Below, piece after piece: positions 1 to 4,061 of a stretch of DNA of 5,576 bases. The stretch is taken from NCBI GenBank assembly GCA_029267795.1, contig JAJUHR010000138.1:1-5576 (forward strand). Reading direction: 5' to 3'. The first letter of the stretch is position 1, and every line of letters begins with the position of its first letter. Both the position numbers and the translations under genes were made by a program. This DNA is from Planctomycetota bacterium (GTDB lineage: Bacteria; Planctomycetota; Phycisphaerae; Phycisphaerales; Phycisphaeraceae). The notes under the pieces are model-generated. The model was not told where the DNA came from. It worked only from the letters and a program-made list of their open reading frames with translations, and ran no database searches.

Positions 1-1
1 C

Positions 2-1450
2 AACGGCACGGGGGAGCTGACGATGCTGCTGCCGCCACTGCCCGAGGAAGGGGCGGACAGCGCGGGGCTGCGTCGGAGCCTGGAGGGGTCGTTCGCGGTG
101 ATGGACGCGTACAACCAGGAGCACTCGGACCGGGGTCGTTCAAGGATTGAGTACGTATCCGACGAGATGCTGGAGCGGATCAACGCGGCGACGGGGGGCG
201 ACTTTCGTCTGAGCGCTTCACCGATGAGCGGCGACTACGTGTACCCGCTGGCGAACGTGGTGGACCTGGCGGGTGGGGCGTTGAAGTCCAAGCGGCACGC
301 CCGATCGAAGTTTGTGCGTGAGCACCCCGACCACCGCGTGGAGCTGTTGGAGGAGCGGCATTTGCCGGGGTGTTTCGGGCTGCTGAGGGTGTGGCAAGAG
401 CACGCCGACCGCGTGCACGCGGGGCAGTTGACGGAGGACGACCTGTGCCAGCGTACGGCTGTGCTGCGAGACCGGGAGGTGGTGGCTTGCCGCCGGGCGT
501 TAGAGTGTTACCGGGAGTTGAGGTTGAAGGGGCTGGTGCTGTACGTAGGGGATCGGCTGGTTGGGTTCACGCTGGGGGAGCCGATGTCCCCGGCGCAGGC
601 GTCGATCCTGTTCGAGAAGACGCACCCGGACTATCCGGGGTCGGCTCAGCTGATCTGCAGCGAGTTCTGCCAGCGGTGCTGGGGGGATTACCCGGAAGTG
701 AATTTCGGCGACGACTGGGGGATCCCGACGCTGCGGTTCACGAAGGAGAGCTACCGGCCGACGCGGAGGCTGAGCAAGTACGTGCTGTCGCGGCCGGGGG
801 TGGTCGGGGCGGGGCGGCCCGAGGCCTCGGTGGGATTCACGGTGCAGGGAGTGGTCGGCCCCGGGGCGGGGGCGATTGCCGGTGAGGGTTCTCGTGCGGG
901 TGATCGGGCTGATGCAGGGGTTCTGATCCGACGGGCGGTGCGATCCGACGCTGCGGCGTTGGTGGCGATCGAGCGGTCGTGCTTTGCGCCCTCGGAGGCG
1001 TTTGGATATCGCCAGATTCGCGATCTGATCCAGAACGAGCACGTGATGTGTCGGGTGGCGGAGGCAGATCGGCGCGTGGTGGGGTGGTCGGTGGTGTTCG
1101 TGCGTCAACATCACCATCATCGGTCCGGACGGATCTACAACTTGGCGGTGGACCCGTCGTATCAGGGCCGAGGGATCGGGCGGCGGCTGGCCCGGCACGT
1201 GCTGGAGGAGATGATCGGGATCGGCGTTCGCAACGTGTATCTGGAAGTGCGTTGTGACAACGCGGGCGCGGTGAGCCTGTACGGAAAGTTGGGGTTTAGC
1301 GCGATCCGGCGTCTGGGGGATTACTACGGCCCGGGCGTGCATGGGTTGAGCATGAAGCTGTCTTTGGGAGGCTCGGCGCAGGCCGGTCAGTTCCTGCTGT
1401 TTACGGGGGAGGGCGCGTTGGAAGGGTCGCATTCCGCGCTGGCCGGGTGA
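2..1450 (+). CDS. DUF2156 (lysyl-PG synthase C-terminal type) and GNAT acetyltransferase fusion protein, 5' partial
   Basis: The reading frame is open from the left edge with no stop before the first ATG at 23. It also starts inside the DUF2156 fold (the LLPPL strand), so the true start probably lies upstream. Residues below count from that ATG. Residues 1-257 look like DUF2156: a basic KSKRHARSKF segment at 88-97, LYVGDRLVGFTLGE at 173-186, FEKTHPDYPGSAQLI at 197-211, and a DDWGIPTLR..KESYRP segment ending near 246. A Gly/Ala-rich linker (about 258-299) leads to a RimI-like GNAT domain (300-447). That domain has acetyl-CoA loop QGRGIG at 381-386, motif B (LEVRCDNAGAVSLYGKLGF) ending at 425, and a terminal YYG..HGLSMKL. 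DUF2156 domains are GNAT-folded and, in MprF-type enzymes, move an aminoacyl group from tRNA to a lipid; many standalone members have no known substrate. The substrate here is unknown, so the domains are firm and the function is not. A short tail (448-475) matches nothing I recognise. Confidence 0.85.
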   Translation, partial: NGTGELTMLLPPLPEEGADSAGLRRSLEGSFAVMDAYNQEHSDRGRSRIEYVSDEMLERINAATGGDFRLSASPMSGDYVYPLANVVDLAGGALKSKRHARSKFVREHPDHRVELLEERHLPGCFGLLRVWQEHADRVHAGQLTEDDLCQRTAVLRDREVVACRRALECYRELRLKGLVLYVGDRLVGFTLGEPMSPAQASILFEKTHPDYPGSAQLICSEFCQRCWGDYPEVNFGDDWGIPTLRFTKESYRPTRRLSKYVLSRPGVVGAGRPEASVGFTVQGVVGPGAGAIAGEGSRAGDRADAGVLIRRAVRSDAAALVAIERSCFAPSEAFGYRQIRDLIQNEHVMCRVAEADRRVVGWSVVFVRQHHHHRSGRIYNLAVDPSYQGRGIGRRLARHVLEEMIGIGVRNVYLEVRCDNAGAVSLYGKLGFSAIRRLGDYYGPGVHGLSMKLSLGGSAQAGQFLLFTGEGALEGSHSALAG

Positions 1451-1469
1451 GGCGGCCGCTGGTTTTTTT
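1441..1469 (+). terminator. Possible weak intrinsic terminator after the DUF2156-GNAT gene
   Basis: A five-base-pair GC stem (GGCCG at 1441-1445 with CGGCC at 1453-1457, seven-base loop) spans the stop codon. A run of seven T follows at 1463-1469. The stem is short and five bases separate it from the T run, so this is a weak candidate. Confidence 0.3.
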
Positions 1470-1623
1470 CTCTTCTTCCGAGCGGGTTCACTTCAGAGTT
1501 CATAGGGCGTCTTGCGTTTCGGCGCAGCAAGCCACGGATTGGGGTCGCTAGGCGCTGCTGGGTGCCACCACAGCCGCCGGCGCCGAGAAAACGTGGCGAG
1601 CTGACCTGGCGCCCGTCGCCGAG

Positions 1624-1650
1624 TTGGCTCATGGGGTAACGGGGTATAGT
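1624..1650 (+). promoter_or_regulatory. Candidate sigma70-type promoter for the tRNA gene
   Basis: A -10 hexamer TATAGT at 1645-1650 matches TATAAT at five of six positions. A TTGGCT at 1624-1629 matches TTGACA only partly, with a short 15-base spacer. Transcription would start near 1657, giving a leader of about 50 bases before the mature tRNA. The placement upstream of an isolated tRNA gene in a non-coding gap supports it. No other -10 as good was seen in the gap. Confidence 0.4.
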
Positions 1651-1706
1651 GTTCCCGGGAAGGGCGTGGCGGCGGGCAGGGACTTGCTTGGCACCACGCG
1701 GTCACC

Positions 1707-1778
1707 GGGAGCATAGCTCAGTGGCAGAGCAGGGGACTCATAATCCCTCGGTCGCAGGTTCGAATCCTGCTGCTCCCA
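1707..1778 (+). tRNA. tRNA with anticodon CAU (elongator Met or lysidine-modified Ile2)
   Basis: A complete cloverleaf can be folded. The acceptor stem is 1707-1713 with 1771-1777 (seven Watson-Crick pairs). The D arm is 1716-1730 with a seven-base loop. The anticodon stem is 1732-1736 with 1744-1748, with one G-U pair at its base. The anticodon loop CTCATAA (1737-1743) carries CAT at 1739-1741. The variable region has five bases, and the T arm is 1754-1770 with loop TTCGAAT. The discriminator base is A1778 and no CCA is encoded. It is not the initiator: position 1 pairs with 72, and the anticodon stem lacks the three consecutive G-C pairs next to the loop. CAU can be elongator methionine, or isoleucine once TilS converts the wobble C to lysidine; I cannot decide between them from sequence alone. 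Confidence 0.95.
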
Positions 1779-1826
1779 TTTGGCGGGTGGATCCATGTTG
1801 AGCGTTTTGTCCCAAGGTTTTTCGGC

Positions 1827-1847
1827 GGCTGGGGCCTTCGCCCCGCC
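1827..1847. other. GC-rich stem-loop 3' of the tRNA
   Basis: GGGGC (1831-1835) pairs with GCCCC (1840-1844) around a CTTC loop. The stem is extended by GGC (1827-1829) with GCC (1845-1847), leaving T1830 bulged. No T run follows on either strand, so it does not qualify as a standard intrinsic terminator. It could affect 3' processing of the tRNA precursor or mean nothing. Confidence 0.35.
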
Positions 1848-2019
1848 AAGTCCCGGGTTTCATTGCTGTTGTAGAAGGGTCGCTGAAGGTGTCCGGGGCG
1901 GGCATCGGCTCGGCATGGTGCGGCTTGGGATATCGAAACATAAGAAGACGCACACATCGGCTCTCGCGGGCGAGGGAGGCCCTGGCTTGAGCGGTGTTTC
2001 CTTTTGCTGACCAAGCGTC

Positions 2020-2046
2020 AGCGAGGGCTGTGTTGGGCGCCTCGCT
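2020..2046 (-). other. Stem-loop just downstream of the esterase gene, possible transcript end
   Basis: AGCGAGG (2020-2026) pairs perfectly with CCTCGCT (2040-2046) around a 13-base loop, 10 bases past the esterase stop codon. A second hairpin, GCTGA (2006-2010) with TCAGC (2018-2022), overlaps its distal edge. On the esterase strand the following bases are A-rich, not U-rich. If this ends the transcript, it is not by the canonical mechanism. Confidence 0.3.
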
Positions 2047-2056
2047 CGCAGAGGAA

Positions 2057-3145
2057 TCATGCGGCGCGGCGGCGCGACCACAGCCCCAACCCGGCTGCTC
2101 CCAGGAGGATCGCTGAGGCTGGTTCGGGGATCAGAGCCGGGTCGAGTGGGATGCCGGAGCTGACGAGTGGAAATACTTGGTCGGCCAGGATCGAGTGTGC
2201 CACGGTGGTTAGGTGGACGCCATCCCAGAACAAGGAGTCGAAGGGGTTGGCCTGGATCAGGTCACCGGGGGCCAGGCCGTAGAGCACTTGCTCGTTCAAT
2301 ACCGGATAGCTGGTGTTGTTGAAGCCGAACAGGGCCGGGTCGGCCAGGACCTCATTCAACAGGGCAAAGGCGTCGAGTTGGTAGAAGGAGACGGCGGGGT
2401 TCTTGGTGGCGAGCTTGTAAAGGGTTTGATTGAATTTGGCGTTGAACTTGCTTACCCGTTTGTTTAACTCGGAGGCGGGAGGCAATTGGGAAGAGACGAA
2501 GGCCGAGGGGATGCCTAACCCGATGCCGGGCGCGGCTGTGAGCTGAGGCATGTTGCCCACCAACAGGTGCTGGGCCCCTGCAAATCGAATCAGGTTTTGG
2601 ATGCTGGCCTGCAGGTTTCTGGCCGGTACGGCGGGGTCGGATTCGTTGCCTAGCACGAAGTCATTGGCTCCCCCCCAAACGACGTAGAGGGTGGATTGCG
2701 GGTCGGCGATCTGGCCACTGGTCAAATACGCCCCGACTTGTTCGGTGATCGCGAGGGTCGAGGTGAGGGGGAAGGGGTCGGGATTGAGGGTCGAATCGTA
2801 GGGTTCGAAAGAAACCCCTGTCTGGGCGCCGCCCCAGGCGAAGTTGGTTCCCCCTGCGAGGCTGGGGGCCGGCGCGGGTAGGCCCAGCCTTTGGGCTAGG
2901 TACTCCACCCAAACCTGTCCATCCGAGAATCGTCCGAGGTACTGTTGGGGATGTAACCCGGGGATGCCCCCGTAGGGTGGGGAGGGTGGGAATGTATTAG
3001 CTGTGGATAGGAAAACGTTGCCGGTGTCAGAGAGGCTGTCGCCGAAGACAACGATCTGGTTATAGGCAACGGCTAAGGCGCGGTCCGCGGCGACCCAGCT
3101 CAACAAGGCGCAAGATATGAAAGCCAAGCCCCTGATCTTTTTCAT
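2057..3145 (-). CDS. Secreted SGNH/GDSL-family esterase or lipase with PEP-CTERM sorting tag
   Basis: This is a complete 362-residue protein. Residues 1-25 form a signal peptide: MKKIR, a hydrophobic core, and a likely cut after ALA at 23-25. The SGNH hydrolase blocks follow in order. Block I is VFGDSLSDTGN with nucleophile Ser37. Block II lies in NFAWGGAQTG with an oxyanion Gly near 105-106. Block III is WGGAND with Asn161. Block V is FWDGVHLT with Asp308 and His311. These cover the catalytic and oxyanion residues of the family, whose members hydrolyse ester bonds in lipids, polysaccharide acetyl groups or small esters. The C-terminus has IPEP (339-342), a hydrophobic segment (about 343-356) and RRR at 358-360. 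This is a PEP-CTERM tag, normally cut by an exosortase during export to the cell surface or matrix. No exosortase gene is in the window. The start is supported by AAGGAAGG eight bases upstream. It is divergent from nrfHA with no evident shared role, and the substrate is unknown. Confidence 0.93.
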   Translation of the reverse strand: MKKIRGLAFISCALLSWVAADRALAVAYNQIVVFGDSLSDTGNVFLSTANTFPPSPPYGGIPGLHPQQYLGRFSDGQVWVEYLAQRLGLPAPAPSLAGGTNFAWGGAQTGVSFEPYDSTLNPDPFPLTSTLAITEQVGAYLTSGQIADPQSTLYVVWGGANDFVLGNESDPAVPARNLQASIQNLIRFAGAQHLLVGNMPQLTAAPGIGLGIPSAFVSSQLPPASELNKRVSKFNAKFNQTLYKLATKNPAVSFYQLDAFALLNEVLADPALFGFNNTSYPVLNEQVLYGLAPGDLIQANPFDSLFWDGVHLTTVAHSILADQVFPLVSSGIPLDPALIPEPASAILLGAAGLGLWSRRRAA

Positions 3146-3153
3146 CGCACCAA

Positions 3154-3161
3154 CCTTCCTT
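3154..3161 (-). promoter_or_regulatory. Ribosome binding site of the esterase gene
   Basis: On the minus strand AAGGAAGG lies eight bases before the ATG at 3145. It is a strong Shine-Dalgarno match and fixes the start, which also gives a well-formed signal peptide. Confidence 0.75.
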
Positions 3162-3250
3162 TAGGTCCCCGGTATAAGTGTCCCCTGATCATGCCCATCG
3201 GACCTCGGCACGGCCACGTTGCGGCCAGTCTTCCTTCGAAAAGTATGTGG

Positions 3251-3280
3251 AGTATAACCGTATCTTATTGGAGACCCCAA
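3251..3280 (-). promoter_or_regulatory. Candidate promoter for the esterase gene
   Basis: On the minus strand TTGGGG (3275-3280) and TATACT (3251-3256) are separated by 18 bases. The -10 matches the consensus at five of six positions, the -35 at three. It lies in the AT-richest part of the spacer and would give a leader of about 100 bases. Confidence 0.35.
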
Positions 3281-3334
3281 GTCGACTCCTGATCAGAAGA
3301 TAGGCGGGTATCGTGACCGGGCCACGCAAACAAA

Positions 3335-3344
3335 ATCGGCCGAT
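3335..3344. repeat. Ten-base perfect palindrome ATCGGCCGAT
   Basis: A perfect inverted repeat without spacer lies between the two candidate divergent promoters and is followed by an overlapping CGATCG. It is a possible operator for a dimeric regulator, but short GC palindromes are common in DNA of this composition. Confidence 0.3.
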
Positions 3345-3478
3345 CGTGCCCGATGGGGGAGCGGGGGACCCATGGGGGCTTAGACGAGGCATTTGCTGTG
3401 GGGGAGGCTGGAGAGGGGTGTTTTGTCGGAGTCGCAGGTTCCCAGGGTGCCCGCGTGGTTTTGTAGGCAGGTAAGGCC

Positions 3479-3507
3479 TTGACCCTAGCTGGTCGGCTGG
3501 GTCTATT
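3479..3507 (+). promoter_or_regulatory. Candidate promoter for nrfHA
   Basis: TTGACC (3479-3484) matches the -35 consensus at five of six positions. TCTATT (3502-3507) matches the -10 at four of six, with an ideal 17-base spacer. Transcription would start near 3514, giving a leader of about 45 bases before the ATG at 3558. Confidence 0.4.
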
Positions 3508-3557
3508 GGATTGCCGGGAATGACCACCAATTCCAACCCTCGCACGGGGTTTGGCCG

Positions 3558-4052
3558 ATGCCGATACCGATGTCCCACTCCCGTGCTGGCAAGGCGTCCT
3601 CAGCCATCGTGCTGTTTTGTGCGCTGCTGGGGGTGTTGGTGGGCAGCGGTGCGTTTACCTTCTACGAGGCTCGGGGGTGGTCGTATTTATCCAATGATCC
3701 GGCGGCGTGCGTGAACTGTCACATCATGCGGGACCCTTACGATTCCTGGCAGAAATCCAGTCATCATGGCTTCACGACGTGCAACGACTGCCACGTGCCG
3801 CACGACCTGGTGGGCAAGTGGGCCACCAAAGCGGCGAGCGGGTTCCGGCACTCTTGGGGCTTTACGTTTCAGGATTTCCACGAGCCGATCCGGCTGCACC
3901 ACTCCAGCCGATGGGTGTTGCAGGAGAACTGTCTGCGCTGCCACGGCGAGTTTGTTTCTCAGGTTGTTCGGCATGGGGACGATTTGGACAGCGATCCGAC
4001 GAACTGTGTGCGTTGTCACGCGGCTGTGGGTCACGGCGGGCATGCCGATTGA
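3558..4052 (+). CDS. nrfH: NrfH, tetraheme cytochrome c quinol dehydrogenase subunit of nitrite reductase
   Basis: NrfH is a small NapC/NirT-family membrane protein that oxidises quinol and passes electrons to NrfA on the periplasmic side. The 164 residues begin with a short polar stretch and one membrane segment (about 14-35). A periplasmic part follows, starting ARGWSYLSNDPAACVNCHIM, which is highly typical of NrfH. Four heme motifs are present: CVNCH (51-55, in the CxxCHxM arrangement with Met57 known from NrfH), CNDCH (75-79), CLRCH (125-129) and CVRCH (150-154). The SWQKSSHH and FHEPI segments are also characteristic. The length is normal and the protein is complete. The start could be the ATG at 3558 or the in-frame ATG at 3570. 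Neither has a strong ribosome site; a GGGG at 3546-3549 favours 3558 slightly. nrfA follows after 9 bp, so the two are almost certainly co-transcribed. Confidence 0.95.
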   Translation: MPIPMSHSRAGKASSAIVLFCALLGVLVGSGAFTFYEARGWSYLSNDPAACVNCHIMRDPYDSWQKSSHHGFTTCNDCHVPHDLVGKWATKAASGFRHSWGFTFQDFHEPIRLHHSSRWVLQENCLRCHGEFVSQVVRHGDDLDSDPTNCVRCHAAVGHGGHAD

Positions 4053-4055
4053 GGG
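4051..4055 (+). promoter_or_regulatory. nrfA ribosome binding site overlapping the nrfH stop codon
   Basis: GAGGG begins within the nrfH TGA (4050-4052) and ends six bases before the nrfA ATG at 4062. It fixes the nrfA start and suggests coupled translation of the two subunits. Confidence 0.65.
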
Positions 4056-4061
4056 CTGACC

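Larger units (their letters stand above)
3146..3557. other. Divergent intergenic region between the esterase and nrfH
   Basis: About 410 bases without a credible gene. The esterase-proximal part (about 3236-3300) is locally AT-richer than its surroundings. It contains TATACT on the minus strand, a GTCGAC palindrome at 3281-3286 and CTGATCAG at 3289-3296. The octamer CCTGATCA occurs twice, at 3184-3191 and 3288-3295. The middle holds a ten-base palindrome at 3335-3344. The nrfH-proximal part is G-rich and holds a candidate promoter at 3479-3507. I looked for an FNR/CRP-type site (TTGAT-N4-ATCAA) that might link nrfHA to oxygen or nitrite control and saw no convincing match. Confidence 0.6.

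Noticed and set aside
500..1432. Minus-strand open frame of 310 codons opposite the DUF2156-GNAT gene
   Set aside because: The translation is rich in Arg, Pro and His without motifs, and the plus-strand frame carries two recognisable domains. It is a GC-driven shadow.
1718..2014. Minus-strand small open frames crossing the tRNA, with peptides such as AAGFEPATEGL and SSRIRTCDRGIM
   Set aside because: These peptides are the familiar false translations of the tRNA T arm and anticodon arm read in antisense; they often appear as spurious hypothetical proteins.
2213..2467. Plus-strand 84-codon open frame opposite the esterase
   Set aside because: It is antisense to a complete, motif-rich gene and has no ribosome site or domain of its own.
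3431..3441. Eleven-base match to the tRNA (GTCGCAGGTTC, also at 1751-1761), considered as an attachment-site remnant
   Set aside because: It matches the internal T arm rather than the tRNA 3' end, flanks do not match, and there is no integrase or phage gene between the copies. Chance is the simpler explanation.
3189..3578. Minus-strand open frame of 129 codons filling the divergent spacer
   Set aside because: It would start inside nrfH, has no ribosome site, and reads as a Pro/Arg-rich sequence with no domain.
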